A DNA stretch of 64,000 bases, from the NCBI RefSeq assembly GCF_009761395.1, contig NZ_LEKN01000035.1, positions 62,001-126,000 on the forward strand, in the 5' to 3' direction. Source of the stretch: Ursidibacter maritimus. GTDB lineage: Bacteria; Pseudomonadota; Gammaproteobacteria; Enterobacterales; Pasteurellaceae. Made by a program: the position numbers and the translations under genes. Below are positions 21,993 through 31,727 of the stretch, piece by piece (within the stretch, counting starts at the first letter, position 1; every line of letters starts with the position of its first letter). Below the pieces are notes generated by a model. That model had not been told where the DNA came from and ran no database searches. It saw only the letters and a list, made by a program, of their open reading frames with translations.

Positions 21993-22035
21993 AAGCGGTT
22001 GGTTCTTGCAAAAAATTTGCGAGAACTGGCCGCTT
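21993..22035 (+). terminator. Uptake-sequence inverted pair, possible attenuator in isc operon
   Basis: AAGCGGTTGGTTCTTGCAAA is followed after 3 bases by an imperfect inverted copy ending GGCCGCTT, then GCATTTTAAG. Both arms carry uptake-sequence-like cores. It resembles the uptake-sequence pairs used as terminators elsewhere in the window but lies inside the operon, so partial termination between iscU and iscA is plausible. Confidence 0.55.
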
Positions 22036-22052
22036 GCATTTTAAGTTTATAG

Positions 22053-22115
22053 TCAATTTTAAAGTTATTTCAGCGATAAGTTATATAGAGTAAAATGAGC
22101 TAGTTTTAAAATTGA
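22053..22115 (+). repeat. 11-bp perfect inverted repeat before iscA
   Basis: TCAATTTTAAA (22053-22063) and TTTAAAATTGA (22105-22115) are perfect inverted copies 41 bases apart, just before the iscA ribosome-binding site (CAAGGAG at 22127). The loop contains TATAGAGTAAAAT, which might include a -10 element. It could be a long mRNA hairpin or a pair of operator half-sites. AT-rich composition makes chance possible. Confidence 0.45.
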
Positions 22116-22138
22116 TTATATTCAAGCAAGGAGAAAAA

Positions 22139-22462
22139 ATGAGTATTACCCTAACTGAAGCAGCAGCAAATCGAGTACGTACCTTTTTAGAAAATCGTGG
22201 AAAAGGCATTGGATTACGATTAGGTGTTAAGACATCTGGCTGTTCAGGATTGGCGTATGTACTTGAATTTGTTGATGTCTTAAACGAAGACGATCAAGTG
22301 TTTGAACAATATGGTGTAAAAGTTATTGTTGATGAAAAAAGCCTTGTTTACCTGAGTGGTACTGAATTGGATTATGTAAAAGAAGGTTTAAACGAAGGGT
22401 TTAAATATAACAATCCGAACGTCAAGAATGAATGTGGTTGTGGCGAAAGTTTTAATGTATAG
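22139..22462 (+). CDS. iscA: Iron-sulfur assembly protein IscA
   Basis: A-type carrier that delivers clusters or iron to apo-proteins. The ATG at 22139 follows AAGGAGAAAAA; an upstream in-frame start lacks conservation. It has 107 residues. The three conserved cysteines are Cys35 (TSGCSG) and Cys99 and Cys101 (ECGCGESF), as in E. coli. It precedes hscB by 9 bases. Confidence 0.97.
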   Translation: MSITLTEAAANRVRTFLENRGKGIGLRLGVKTSGCSGLAYVLEFVDVLNEDDQVFEQYGVKVIVDEKSLVYLSGTELDYVKEGLNEGFKYNNPNVKNECGCGESFNV

Positions 22463-22471
22463 GAGTTAAAA

Positions 22472-22993
22472 ATGGCAAATCCATTTGAATTATTTAATTT
22501 ACCTGTGCAATTTGAAATTGATTCCGCTCAGCTATCAGAACGTTATTTAGCCTTACAGAAGTCACTTCACCCTGACAATTTCTCAGCAAGTTCCAGTACA
22601 GAACAACGTTTAGCAATGCAAAAATCTGCTGAAGTGAATGATGCACTACATATTTTAAAAGATCCTATTTTACGAGCAGAAAGCATTATTCAAATTCACA
22701 CCGGTGAAAATCGAGATATTGAACAAAAAAGTCAGCGAGATATGGCTTTTTTAATGCAACAACTAGAGTGGCGTGAAACTCTAGAGAATATTGAAAGTGC
22801 AAAAAATGAAACGAAACTCACCGCTTTCACTCAGGAAATTGAGCTAGAACAGAAAAAAATAATCGAACAATTAACTAATTTGTTAGCTCAACAACAATGG
22901 GAAAATGCACTAATAGTTAGCGATAAACTTCGTTTTATTAAGAAACTATTGGTTGAAATTGAGCGAGTGGAAGAAAATTTGTTTGATTTTTAA
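22472..22993 (+). CDS. hscB: Co-chaperone HscB (J-protein)
   Basis: DnaJ-type co-chaperone that brings IscU to HscA. It has 173 residues: an N-terminal J-domain with the invariant HPD at residues 33-35 (KSLHPDNFS) and a C-terminal three-helix IscU-binding domain rich in Glu/Gln. It starts 9 bases after iscA, with AGGAG upstream. It is followed by a non-isc gene instead of directly by hscA. Confidence 0.96.
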   Translation: MANPFELFNLPVQFEIDSAQLSERYLALQKSLHPDNFSASSSTEQRLAMQKSAEVNDALHILKDPILRAESIIQIHTGENRDIEQKSQRDMAFLMQQLEWRETLENIESAKNETKLTAFTQEIELEQKKIIEQLTNLLAQQQWENALIVSDKLRFIKKLLVEIERVEENLFDF

Positions 22994-23028
22994 TTTGTAA
23001 GCGGTTGGATTGATAGGAATTTTTACAA

Positions 23029-23661
23029 ATGAAATCATTAGAAGAATTAGTCGATAAAAATCCTGCTTGGAATATTGTAAAAACGTGGTTTGATTCAGCG
23101 AATAATCATTATGAAGTGCTAGACCCAGATGTTGAAAACGCAGGTAAAGAACTAGTAGGCATGCAACTTTCAACGGCAACACCACTTGGCTCAATGATTT
23201 TTTATACAGGTGGATTACTTATTGACCACGGCTGGTTACGCATTCTAGGTTCGGGTAATGCAAAATTATCTCGCGGTTTTTTTGAATGGAATTTTGGTAA
23301 AACCTTTGAAAAATCGGGTGAAAGACCATTCCATTTATTGATTGCAGATGATGTTGTCGGCGGTTATTTTGCGATCAATGGTGGTGGGCTAGGCGATAAA
23401 GTTGGTTTAGTGCATTATTTCCACCCGAAAAAACAGAAATGGGAAAGTATCGGTTTAAACTATTCCCAATTTCTTGGCTGGGCTTTAACGGCAGATATTG
23501 CAAGTTTTTACCACGATTTACGCTGGGAAAATTGGCAAAAAGAGCTTGAAAAAATAACTGGTAATCAAGTCATTAACATTGAGACCAAACAAATTCAACC
23601 GATTGAACGCCACTATCAAGCAACTTTCGCCCCTGATGATATGGGCTATGCGGTGAATTAG
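23029..23661 (+). CDS. DUF2625-like protein inserted in the isc operon
   Basis: 210-residue cytoplasmic protein without signal peptide, membrane segment or Cys cluster. From memory it resembles the DUF2625 family (central segment TPLGSMIFYTGGLLIDHGWLRILGSG and the ADDVVGGYFAINGGG motif). Function is unknown. It lies 35 bases after hscB and 81 bases before hscA, same strand, with a degenerate uptake-sequence core (AAGCGGTTGG) in the gap before it. Other Pasteurellaceae may share a hypothetical gene here. Its base composition looks like its neighbours, so there is no sign of recent acquisition. A role in Fe-S assembly would be guilt by association only. Confidence 0.7.
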   Translation: MKSLEELVDKNPAWNIVKTWFDSANNHYEVLDPDVENAGKELVGMQLSTATPLGSMIFYTGGLLIDHGWLRILGSGNAKLSRGFFEWNFGKTFEKSGERPFHLLIADDVVGGYFAINGGGLGDKVGLVHYFHPKKQKWESIGLNYSQFLGWALTADIASFYHDLRWENWQKELEKITGNQVINIETKQIQPIERHYQATFAPDDMGYAVN

Positions 23662-23742
23662 GCATTTCAATATTCTCTCTAGCAAACACGAGAGAATAAT
23701 TTATAGATTGTACATAGAGAAAGATAGATAAAAGAGATAAAA

Positions 23743-25599
23743 ATGGCATTACTTCAAATTGCAGAACCAGGACAAATGGCAGCACCGCATCAGCATAAAT
23801 TAGCGGTGGGAATTGATTTGGGAACGACTAACTCATTAGTTGCAAGTGTGCGTAGTGGTCAAGCACAAGTGTTGCTAGATCAAAAAGAGCGAGCGTTAGT
23901 TCCATCAGTCGTTTACTATGCCCCTGAAGATAAGTTAGTTGGAGTAGAGGCTTTTGAGAAAGCAACCAGTGAGCCACAAAATACGATTGTATCGGTAAAA
24001 CGCCTAATTGGTCGTTCTTTAGCAGATGTTGAGCAGCGTTATCATAATTTACCTTATCAGTTTGTAGCGAGTGAAAATGGCTTACCGCTGATTCAAACAC
24101 CACAAGGGAATAAAAGCCCTGTGGAAGTGTCGGCAGATATTTTAAGTCATTTAAATCAATTTGCAGAACAGCGCTTAGCGGGCGAATTGTCAGGTGTTGT
24201 CATCACCGTACCTGCTTATTTTGATGATGCTCAACGCCAAAGCACTAAAGATGCAGCACGTTTAGCAGGGCTAAATGTTTTACGTTTACTGAATGAACCA
24301 ACTGCAGCAGCGATTGCTTATGGTTTAGATAGTGCGCAAGAAGGTGTTATTGCTGTTTATGATTTAGGTGGCGGTACATTTGATATTTCAATTTTACGTC
24401 TAAGTCGTGGTGTGTTTGAAGTGTTAGCCACAGGCGGAGATACTGCTCTTGGCGGCGATGATTTTGACCATTTATTAGCAAATTGGATTGCTGAAAAAGC
24501 AGGATTTAAACCTGAAAATGCCAGCCAACAACGTGAACTTTTAACCCTTGCAACTCAAGTGAAAGTGGCTCTTTCACAAGCGGAGAGTTTCTCTGTAAAT
24601 TTTGCAAATTGGAGTGGAGAAATCAACCGCTTGCAATTTAATGAGCTCATCCAACCGCTTGTTAAACGTTCTTTGATGACGTGTCGTAGAGCTTTAAAAG
24701 ATGCAGGAGTTGAAGCGAGTGAAGTGCGTGAAGTCGTAATGGTTGGTGGCTCAACGCGAGTGCCATTTGTACGAGAGCAAGTGGGCGAGTTTTTTGGACG
24801 CACGCCATTAACATCTATCGACCCTGATAAAGTGGTTGCATTAGGTGCAGCAATTCAAGCGGATATATTAGTGGGGAATAAACCTGATTCTGAAATGTTG
24901 CTACTTGATGTTGTGCCATTATCTTTAGGTATTGAAACAATGGGTGGTTTAGTGGAGAAAATTATTCCACGCAATACTACTATTCCTGTAGCAAAAGCCC
25001 AAGAATTTACCACATTTAAAGATGGGCAAACTGCAATGACGGTTCACGTTGTACAAGGTGAACGTGAGTTGGTTGATGATTGTCGCTCTTTAGGACGTTT
25101 TACCTTGCGTGGTATTCCGCCGATGGTGGCAGGTGCAGCACATATTCGAGTGACTTATCAAGTTGATGCCGATGGTTTATTAAGTGTAACCGCAATGGAA
25201 AAATCAACTAAAGTGCAAGCATCTATCCAGATTAAGCCTTCTTATGGATTAACTGATGATGAAGTGACAGAAATGATCCGCTCATCAATGGCAAATGCCA
25301 AAGAAGATATAGAAGCTCGCCAGCTTGCTGAAGTCCGAGTAGATGCTGATCGAGTAATCGATCAAGTTGTGGTTGCTTTACAAGAAGATGGTGCAGCATT
25401 GCTCTCTGTTGAAGAGTTTAAAGCAATTGAACAGGAACTAGCGAAACTGATTGCTGCCAAACAGCAAACAGATCGTCAAGCAATTCAACAAGGAATTAAA
25501 GATGTCGACCTTGCTACTCAAGAGTTTGCTGCAAGACGAATGAATTTATCTATTCAGAAAGCATTAGCAGGTAAAACTGTTGATGAAATTATTAAATAA
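23743..25599 (+). CDS. hscA: Fe-S assembly chaperone HscA (Hsp70 type)
   Basis: ATP-driven Hsp70 that works with HscB to release clusters from IscU. It has 618 residues (E. coli 616). The actin-like ATPase domain starts [15 protein letters not shown] (about residue 26); [13 protein letters not shown] and [17 protein letters not shown] are the phosphate-2 and adenosine motifs. The substrate-binding domain includes [14 protein letters not shown]. The N-terminal extension before GIDLG ([20 protein letters not shown]) is typical of HscA against DnaK. It is followed by fdx after 9 bases. Confidence 0.98.
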   Translation: MALLQIAEPGQMAAPHQHKLAVGIDLGTTNSLVASVRSGQAQVLLDQKERALVPSVVYYAPEDKLVGVEAFEKATSEPQNTIVSVKRLIGRSLADVEQRYHNLPYQFVASENGLPLIQTPQGNKSPVEVSADILSHLNQFAEQRLAGELSGVVITVPAYFDDAQRQSTKDAARLAGLNVLRLLNEPTAAAIAYGLDSAQEGVIAVYDLGGGTFDISILRLSRGVFEVLATGGDTALGGDDFDHLLANWIAEKAGFKPENASQQRELLTLATQVKVALSQAESFSVNFANWSGEINRLQFNELIQPLVKRSLMTCRRALKDAGVEASEVREVVMVGGSTRVPFVREQVGEFFGRTPLTSIDPDKVVALGAAIQADILVGNKPDSEMLLLDVVPLSLGIETMGGLVEKIIPRNTTIPVAKAQEFTTFKDGQTAMTVHVVQGERELVDDCRSLGRFTLRGIPPMVAGAAHIRVTYQVDADGLLSVTAMEKSTKVQASIQIKPSYGLTDDEVTEMIRSSMANAKEDIEARQLAEVRVDADRVIDQVVVALQEDGAALLSVEEFKAIEQELAKLIAAKQQTDRQAIQQGIKDVDLATQEFAARRMNLSIQKALAGKTVDEIIK

Positions 25600-25608
25600 G
25601 AGGATATT

Positions 25609-25950
25609 ATGCCAAAAATTGTTTTTCTTCCTAATGAAGAATTTTGCCCAGAGGGTATGGTTGTTGAAGCTCAAGAGGGTGAAAACTTGTTAGAAGTTGC
25701 ACATAACGCGGGAGTTGAAATTCATCACGCTTGTGATTGCTCTTGTGCTTGTACAACTTGCCACGTTGTGATTCGTGAAGGCTATGATTCATTAAATGAC
25801 ACAAGCGAGCAAGAAGAAGACATGTTAGACAAGGCTTGGGGCTTGGAAATGGATAGTCGTCTTTCTTGTCAATGTGTTGTTGGGAAAGAAGACCTTGTTG
25901 TTGAAATTCCAAAATATAACTTAAACCACGCGAATGAGGCTGCACACTAA
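25609..25950 (+). CDS. fdx: [2Fe-2S] ferredoxin, isc type
   Basis: Adrenodoxin-like ferredoxin that supplies electrons during cluster assembly. It has 113 residues. Ligand cysteines fit Cys42, Cys48, Cys51 and Cys87 ([15 protein letters not shown] and LSCQCV); extra cysteines at 44, 46 and 89 surround the site. The acidic helix [15 protein letters not shown] is the usual IscS/partner contact. The stop overlaps the iscX start by one base. Confidence 0.97.
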   Translation: MPKIVFLPNEEFCPEGMVVEAQEGENLLEVAHNAGVEIHHACDCSCACTTCHVVIREGYDSLNDTSEQEEDMLDKAWGLEMDSRLSCQCVVGKEDLVVEIPKYNLNHANEAAH

Positions 25951-26144
25951 TGAAATGGACCGATACTCGAATGATTGCTGAAAATCTGTATGATATGAAT
26001 CCAGATTTAGATCCAACCACCGTACGTTTTACTGATATGCATAAATGGATTTGTGAAATGGAAGATTTTGATGACGATCCAGAGGCATCAAATGAACACA
26101 TTCTTGAAGCGATTTTAACCATTTGGTTAGAAGAGTACGAATAG
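25950..26144 (+). CDS. iscX: Fe-S assembly protein IscX
   Basis: Small acidic protein (64 residues) that binds IscS and iron and modulates cluster formation. It is full-length against E. coli IscX (66), with the winged-helix-like sequence [15 protein letters not shown], the acidic [10 protein letters not shown] stretch and the C-terminal [13 protein letters not shown]. It is the last gene of the isc operon, followed by a clear terminator. Confidence 0.96.
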   Translation: MKWTDTRMIAENLYDMNPDLDPTTVRFTDMHKWICEMEDFDDDPEASNEHILEAILTIWLEEYE

Positions 26145-26164
26145 AAGCAATTAATATGTGATTC

Positions 26165-26200
26165 TACCCCTAAATGCCAAAGCTATTTAGGGGTATTTTA
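26165..26200 (+). terminator. Intrinsic terminator of the isc operon
   Basis: Perfect 11-bp stem TACCCCTAAAT / ATTTAGGGGTA with a 9-base loop followed by TTTTATATG, 20 bases after the iscX stop. Confidence 0.85.
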
Positions 26201-26207
26201 TATGCTC

Positions 26208-27758
26208 TTATTGAGTTGGAATGACGATAGCAGGATCAACATTCCCTTCAAATTTCTCAATCATTTTTTTTAAGCCATAATCACTTTTATCACTCACTGG
26301 GCTAAATAAATCAATGTCAGGATTTACCTTAGCATTAGTGATACCAATCCAGTTTGCTATGCCATCAGTAAAATTTAGGCCGGATTTAAAAGCCTTATAA
26401 CTTTTACGTTCTGTATCATCACTTGAGATTTTAAAGAGTGGAATATCAAAATGAAGCTTGCTTTTACCACTACTATTATGAATATCAATACTTTTTTCTG
26501 TGATGTGATGTGCAAGCCCGTGATCAGCAAAATAGATCATAGAGAATGAACGTTTGTTTTTTTCAGCATTATCATTTAAAGTCTGATATAGTTTTTCTAA
26601 TAAATGATCGGTCTTTTTAATCGTTGAAATATAGCAGTTTACATTGGCATATCGTTTATCAATCATTTCATCGCTGAATATTTTCGGATAATCCGTTAAG
26701 CGATCACAACTGATCGGGTGAGAACCATATAGATGTACCACAATAAAGCGTTTACCTTGATGTTCTTTTTCAAGAATAGCCTTAAATTTAGGTAGTAGAG
26801 CAAAATCACTGATATTCTGATTAAAGGAATCCCCTGATTTTAAGAAGATTTTCTCATCACTTTTATTTGCTAGCGATGATATTGGCGTATCAAAAGTACC
26901 AAGGTAACCTTGGTTGGAGAGCCAATAGGTTTTTATATTTGCAGATTTAATCAAATCGACTAAGCCCAATGAATAATTCCCTTCCCATTTTTCGCTATTG
27001 GGTTTGGTCAGCATCAGTTTGAGTGAGGCGATAGTATTCGTGCCACCTGCTGTTAGCCCATCAATTAAAGTTCCTTTCGCTTTACTCATAAAAGGGGTAT
27101 TTTCAATCGGGTAGCCATAAGCGTGATGGTAATCTTTTCGAGCACTTTCACCAATCACTAAAATATAATCATCGTAGCGAGAATTGGCAGTTAGGCTTGA
27201 TTTCCCCCATTCGCTGTCAACACTCAGTGAGTTTAAGCGTTTAAGCTCGCTATAAACTGTATGAATAGAATCAAAACTCTCACGAATAAAAAGTGCAGGT
27301 GGAGATGTTAAAAAAAGTAAGAATAGGCTTGTTGCGACAAAAGTTTTATTGCGATGAAAGTTAATTTGATATTTTCGGCTGATGAATCGCCCTAAGAATA
27401 AACTGGCAAAAATAGTTATACAAATAAGTAGGTTTTTCAGTGGAACTTGGGCAAAAAACTCTTTGCTTTCTTGTAAATCTGTGGCGAATACAGACGCAAC
27501 ATATTGATATGATGGCGAACCAAACGTTAATCCTATCGGGGTGTAAAAGCCGTATAAGATTACTAATGGAAGTAATATCAAATAGAACCGTTTTGTTGAT
27601 GAATTTAAAAGTAGAATAAAAAAGCTAAGCAATAAGGTAGCGAAGAAATCAAATGTAGTAAAAAAGCCCGAACCGAGTAGCATTAAATAGCCGGTGAAGT
27701 AAGCTAATAGAAAAACAGTGACGATGCTGAATAGTTGGGAGAATTTTAACTTTGCCAT
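26208..27758 (-). CDS. Phosphoethanolamine transferase-like membrane enzyme
   Basis: 516 residues: about five N-terminal membrane helices (residues 8-165) followed by a periplasmic alkaline-phosphatase-fold domain. Metal-site marks of the EptA/sulfatase family are visible: [13 protein letters not shown] (Glu204), the nucleophile Thr240 in [19 protein letters not shown], and [10 protein letters not shown] (Asp-His ligands). This fits a lipooligosaccharide phosphoethanolamine transferase, but the exact acceptor (lipid A, heptose or Kdo) cannot be told, and the nucleophile motif is divergent. It stands alone, with pyrH divergent. The product could alter surface charge and cationic peptide resistance. 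Confidence 0.8.
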   Translation of the reverse strand: MAKLKFSQLFSIVTVFLLAYFTGYLMLLGSGFFTTFDFFATLLLSFFILLLNSSTKRFYLILLPLVILYGFYTPIGLTFGSPSYQYVASVFATDLQESKEFFAQVPLKNLLICITIFASLFLGRFISRKYQINFHRNKTFVATSLFLLFLTSPPALFIRESFDSIHTVYSELKRLNSLSVDSEWGKSSLTANSRYDDYILVIGESARKDYHHAYGYPIENTPFMSKAKGTLIDGLTAGGTNTIASLKLMLTKPNSEKWEGNYSLGLVDLIKSANIKTYWLSNQGYLGTFDTPISSLANKSDEKIFLKSGDSFNQNISDFALLPKFKAILEKEHQGKRFIVVHLYGSHPISCDRLTDYPKIFSDEMIDKRYANVNCYISTIKKTDHLLEKLYQTLNDNAEKNKRSFSMIYFADHGLAHHITEKSIDIHNSSGKSKLHFDIPLFKISSDDTERKSYKAFKSGLNFTDGIANWIGITNAKVNPDIDLFSPVSDKSDYGLKKMIEKFEGNVDPAIVIPTQ

Positions 27759-27901
27759 TGTATTATTTTATATTATAAATCAGATGGCTGATTTTACCTA
27801 AAATGTTAGCGAAGTTCTATTTGCTTTGTCTATTTTATCTAATGTAACAATGTAATATAATGGCACGATTTTTTCCTACAACTGTTATAAAGAGGTCAAG
27901 A

Positions 27902-28615
27902 ATGAGCAATCCAATCTATAAACGAATTTTACTAAAACTGAGTGGTGAAGCATTACAAGGTGATGAAGGATTTGGAATTGATCCATCTATTTTAGATAGA
28001 ATGGCAATTGAGATTAAAGAATTATTAGAAATGGGCGTTGAAGTCGGTGTTGTTCTTGGTGGTGGTAATTTATTCCGTGGTGCAAAATTAGCGAAAGCGG
28101 GTATGAACCGAGTTGTAGGCGATCATATGGGAATGTTAGCGACCGTAATGAATGGTTTAGCAATGCGTGATGCTTTACATCGTGCAGATGTGAATGCGAA
28201 GTTAATGTCTGCATTCCAATTAAATGGTATCTGTGATACATATAACTGGTCTGAAGCCATCAAAATGTTACGCGAAAAACGCGTAGTTATTTTCTCTGCT
28301 GGAACAGGTAGTCCATTCTTTACAACAGATTCAGCCGCTTGTTTGCGTGGTATTGAAATTGAAGCTGATGTGGTATTAAAGGCGACTAAAGTTGATGGTG
28401 TTTATAATAAAGATCCTGCTAAAAATCCAGATGCCGTACTTTATAAAACATTAAGCTATGAGCAAGTGATCGATAAAGAATTACAAGTAATGGATTTAGC
28501 TGCTTTTACGCTTGCTCGTGATCACGGCATGCCAATTCGTGTCTTTAATATGGGTAAAGCGGGTGCTTTACGCCAAGTGGTTACAGGTACTGAAGAAGGA
28601 ACAACGATTTCTTAA
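27902..28615 (+). CDS. pyrH: Uridylate kinase (UMP kinase)
   Basis: Hexameric bacterial UMP kinase of the amino-acid-kinase fold. The ATG at 27902 follows AGAGGTCAAG; an upstream in-frame ATG adds 14 residues without conservation. It has 237 residues. Motifs: [54 protein letters not shown] and the UTP-site [15 protein letters not shown]. In most gamma-proteobacteria it follows tsf and precedes frr; here it stands alone with its own terminator. Confidence 0.97.
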   Translation: MSNPIYKRILLKLSGEALQGDEGFGIDPSILDRMAIEIKELLEMGVEVGVVLGGGNLFRGAKLAKAGMNRVVGDHMGMLATVMNGLAMRDALHRADVNAKLMSAFQLNGICDTYNWSEAIKMLREKRVVIFSAGTGSPFFTTDSAACLRGIEIEADVVLKATKVDGVYNKDPAKNPDAVLYKTLSYEQVIDKELQVMDLAAFTLARDHGMPIRVFNMGKAGALRQVVTGTEEGTTIS

Positions 28616-28627
28616 TCTCAGTATAAA

Positions 28628-28665
28628 AGTAGATAGAAGTGAGTTTTCTTCTATCTACTATTTAT
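28628..28665. terminator. Bidirectional terminator between pyrH and dcd
   Basis: Perfect 12-bp stem AGTAGATAGAAG / CTTCTATCTACT with an 8-base loop. A TTTA-rich tail follows on the plus strand and TTTTAT on the minus strand, serving both convergent genes. Confidence 0.8.
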
Positions 28666-28677
28666 CTTGATTCTTTG

Positions 28678-29262
28678 CTACTCATCTTGATTAATACGGC
28701 TCGAAATGGCACTTTGTTGATTTTTATATTTAGCATCTTTACGAGCGTTATAAGGGCGTTTAGCCTCACCACTTAATACTTCAAAACTTAACGCACCAAT
28801 TGCCATATTAGGTCTTAGTGCCAAAGGCAGTTTACCCGCATTAAAAAATTCCAATACGATTTTACCTTCCCAACCTGGATCAATACGGTGAGCCGTAACG
28901 TGTACCATTAAACCCAAACGTGCTAAAGAAGAACGTCCATCTAGCCACCCAACAATATTTGCAGGTAGTTTAACGGACTCTAAAGTAGTGGCTAGGGCTA
29001 ATTCCCCAGGGTGTAAGAAAAATGCTTCATTATCAGTAATAATGATTTCATCACTCATTACTCGCTCTAACTGTGCAGCCATTTCTTCCTTTGGACCACT
29101 AAGGTCGATATAGGGTGTCGAATGTTCACGAAATACACGAAATGAATTACCTAAACGGACATCAATAGTTGCCCCGCTAATTTTGTCATTTGATGGACGT
29201 GGGGTTAAACTGATAATCTCATCATCTAAATAACGTTCAATATCGCTATCGCAAAGACGCAT
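28678..29262 (-). CDS. dcd: dCTP deaminase
   Basis: Deaminates dCTP to dUTP for dTMP synthesis. It has 194 residues (E. coli 193). The catalytic Glu138 lies in [17 protein letters not shown]; nucleotide-binding segments are [14 protein letters not shown] and [11 protein letters not shown]. It starts 9 bases after the udk stop, so udk-dcd is a pyrimidine salvage operon, as in E. coli. Confidence 0.97.
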   Translation of the reverse strand: MRLCDSDIERYLDDEIISLTPRPSNDKISGATIDVRLGNSFRVFREHSTPYIDLSGPKEEMAAQLERVMSDEIIITDNEAFFLHPGELALATTLESVKLPANIVGWLDGRSSLARLGLMVHVTAHRIDPGWEGKIVLEFFNAGKLPLALRPNMAIGALSFEVLSGEAKRPYNARKDAKYKNQQSAISSRINQDE

Positions 29263-29271
29263 AATCTACCT

Positions 29272-29925
29272 CTATTTTTGTTTTAATAATTGCTTAATTT
29301 GTGCTTTTAAAATGTTTATCGCAATACGATTTTTCCCGCCTTTAGGGATAATAATATCGGCATATTGCTTAGATGGTTCAACAAATTGTAAAAACATCGG
29401 GCGAACAGTCGTGCGGTATTGGCTGACTACTGACTCCATTGTACGTCCACGCTCTTGCATATCACGTTGTAAACGGCGAATAAAGCAAATATCAAGGGGA
29501 GCATCAACAAAGATAGAAACATCAATTTCGTTACGAATATGTTCATCAGTAAGCAGTAAGATTCCTTCTAAAATAATGATTCGCTTAGGAGAAAAGTGGG
29601 TTACAGTAGTTTTACGGTTGTGTTCGGTATAATCATATTCAGGTATTTCAACAGATTTCCCTTGTTTTAGGGCTTGTAGGTGAGAGACTAGTAAGTCGTG
29701 ATCCATTGAATTAGGGTGGTCATAATTGGTTTTTACTCGTTCTTCCATTGCCAAATGGCTTTGATCTTTATAATAAGCATCTTCTGAAATAATACCAATA
29801 TCATCTTGCCCTAATTCCTCTTTGAGTTCTTTATAAATAGTGGAAGCAATTAAACTCTTACCTGAAGCAGATGCACCAGCAATCGCAATCACAATACAAG
29901 ATTTATTTTCAGTTAAAATCGACAT
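29272..29925 (-). CDS. udk: Uridine kinase
   Basis: Phosphorylates uridine and cytidine (pyrimidine salvage). It has 217 residues. The P-loop is GASASGKS (residues 17-24); further motifs are [23 protein letters not shown] and the LID-like [14 protein letters not shown]. It is the first gene of udk-dcd. A 179-base gap separates it from the metH remnant; I see nothing coding there. Confidence 0.97.
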   Translation of the reverse strand: MSILTENKSCIVIAIAGASASGKSLIASTIYKELKEELGQDDIGIISEDAYYKDQSHLAMEERVKTNYDHPNSMDHDLLVSHLQALKQGKSVEIPEYDYTEHNRKTTVTHFSPKRIIILEGILLLTDEHIRNEIDVSIFVDAPLDICFIRRLQRDMQERGRTMESVVSQYRTTVRPMFLQFVEPSKQYADIIIPKGGKNRIAINILKAQIKQLLKQK

Positions 29926-30104
29926 AAAACACCTTAATGAATGAGAATTTTGCTCATTATACTCTATATTGCTAATATTACGTAATCCTAAGCAGATCCT
30001 TCACGCTTTATTTTGCAATCTATCAAAATTCCAACTGCACCTTAGCCATTGGCAAAAGTACTCAAACTACGTCATAATATAGCTAAGACAAAAACAGTTA
30101 AAGT

Positions 30105-30661
30105 CCGTATAATTTCCACTTAAGCAAGTTTATCGCCGACAGAGAAAGCGGACAACAAGACTGGTTCGGAATGTTCGTCGTTTGTGTAGGAATTGAAGAA
30201 CAAGACTTAGTGGAAGGCTACAAAGCCGCAGGGGATGACTACAACGCCATCCTACTCCAAACTGTCGGCGACCGTTTAGCCGAAGCAATGGCGGAATATC
30301 TGCACTTTGAACTGCGTACAAAAGTGTGGGGCTACACCAACGAAAGTTTAGACAACGACCGCTTAATTCGTGAAGAATACATCGGCATCCGCCCAGCCCC
30401 CGGCTCCCCAAGCTGCCTAGAACACACTGAAAAACAGATCATCTGGGACTTACTTGAAGTAGAACAACGAATCGGAATGAAACTCACCGAAAGCTACGCA
30501 ATGTGGCCAGCTGCTTCTGTGTGTGGTTGGTACTTCACCCACCCTGCAAGTAACTATTTCACCCTAGGACGCATTGATGAAGATCAAGCGGTGGATTATG
30601 CAAAACGTAAGGGTGGGATGAGAGAGAAATGGTGAAGTGGTTGAGTGTGGCGATGGGGTAG
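30105..30661 (+). pseudogene. metH: 3' remnant of B12-dependent methionine synthase
   Basis: Only the C-terminal AdoMet-binding (reactivation) domain remains, about 175 of some 1,230 residues. In the frame containing the ATG at 30171 the match begins before that ATG (FIADRESGQQDWFGMFVVC) and is closed upstream by an in-frame TAA near 30100. Signature segments are GDDYNAILL, GIRPAPGSPSCLEHTEK, GMKLTESYAMWP and SVCGWYFTHP. The frame ends with TGG-TGA at 30635, but the following bases in another frame give KWLSVAMG then TAG at 30661. That resembles the normal MetH end (WLAPNLG), so there is also a frameshift near 30630. The homocysteine, folate and cobalamin modules are gone, so the product cannot act as methionine synthase. 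A shortened protein from ATG 30171 is possible but not expected to be functional. Confidence 0.9.
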
Positions 30662-30703
30662 CTTACTTTATACAAATTTTATGATTAAATTTAAGGAAAT
30701 TAT

Positions 30704-31726
30704 ATGAGTACTATAGAAGAATTATCATCAAATGCTTGTAATTATTGGTCTACAGAATTATCAATGGAAGCAGCTAAAGAAAGCACTCTAATGCCATTAT
30801 TGGAAACACAAGATGCTTTCCTTAATATATTAAAAACTGCAAATATTGATCCTTATGCGTGGAAAGAGATGATTAAGTTTAATACTCAATTATCTAGCAA
30901 TCTGTTTTTAAAACATTTAATGGTTTTATCTGATATTGGTGGAGAAAGATTACAAAGATTTAGTAAGGACTTTGAAACATTATTCCCTAATAAAAAATTA
31001 GAATTTCAATTTAACAATCAGCAATACAGTTACGATTTTAAAAGCTGCAAAAATGGTAATACTGTTTGGACTAATAAAAAACTGCGAGTAGAAAAATCCT
31101 TATTACTAGAAAATAATAAAGACTTTTCAGAAGAAATGTTTGATGTTGTGATGTTACTACTATGGGGTGCAAGTGTGACTAATACTGAAACATTACCAGA
31201 TGAAATTTTAGAAAAGTGTGTTATAGGAAGTTTAATTGGTAATTCTGAATTATTAGAAAAGTTTGTAAAAGAACGTTATTTGTATGTGAGTAAACAAACT
31301 GGAGGCTCAACTGCAAATGATTTAGGCTATGCCTGTGAAAGATTTGTGAAAAAGAAATTACAAGGCTTACTACCAAAACATTTTAATTTTGATGGTCATA
31401 CATTAGCAAATGTGAGTCAAAATAAACAAAATCTGACTAAGTTTGATTTAGTGATTAAGAATGAGCAAAACAACAAATCAATTGGTATTGAAATTAGCTT
31501 TCAAGTTACAACTAACTCAGTTGTTGAACGTAAGGCACAAAACGCTCAAAATCGTCAAACTTTAGCTCATAAATATGGTCATAAGGTAGCTTACATCATT
31601 GACGGTTCAGGTAATTTTCAGAGAAGAAACGCAATAAACACAATTCTAAAATATAGTGATTGCACTGTAAATTTCTCAGATAGTGGCTTGAAAAAATTAG
31701 CAAAATTTATTATAGAAAATATTTAA
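30704..31726 (+). CDS. Type II restriction endonuclease (probable)
   Basis: 340 residues, two bases (TA... overlap-free) before a C5-cytosine methyltransferase on the same strand, so identified mainly by context. It also shows a plausible PD-(D/E)xK-type core: KFDLVIKNEQNN followed by SIGIEISFQVTTNSVVERK (Asp about 253, Glu/Gln in EISFQ about 267-271). The N-terminal 200 residues are helical and match nothing I recognise. The ribosome-binding site AAGGAAATT precedes the ATG. The gene is clearly more AT-rich than the housekeeping genes around it and has no uptake-sequence core, both signs of acquisition. Cleavage specificity is unknown; it should equal that of the partner methylase. Confidence 0.75.
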   Translation: MSTIEELSSNACNYWSTELSMEAAKESTLMPLLETQDAFLNILKTANIDPYAWKEMIKFNTQLSSNLFLKHLMVLSDIGGERLQRFSKDFETLFPNKKLEFQFNNQQYSYDFKSCKNGNTVWTNKKLRVEKSLLLENNKDFSEEMFDVVMLLLWGASVTNTETLPDEILEKCVIGSLIGNSELLEKFVKERYLYVSKQTGGSTANDLGYACERFVKKKLQGLLPKHFNFDGHTLANVSQNKQNLTKFDLVIKNEQNNKSIGIEISFQVTTNSVVERKAQNAQNRQTLAHKYGHKVAYIIDGSGNFQRRNAINTILKYSDCTVNFSDSGLKKLAKFIIENI

Positions 31727-31727
31727 T

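Noticed and set aside
25631-26122. 163-codon open frame on the minus strand opposite fdx and iscX
   Set aside because: It is entirely antisense to two well-identified isc genes, has no ribosome-binding site of note and its product resembles no family; a shadow frame.
29926-30104. Promoter or small gene between udk and the metH remnant
   Set aside because: No frame with a ribosome-binding site and no convincing promoter pair; probably residual DNA from the lost metH region.
30171-30635. Stand-alone 154-residue gene
   Set aside because: Homology to MetH continues upstream of this ATG and beyond its stop in another frame, so it is treated as a pseudogene fragment.
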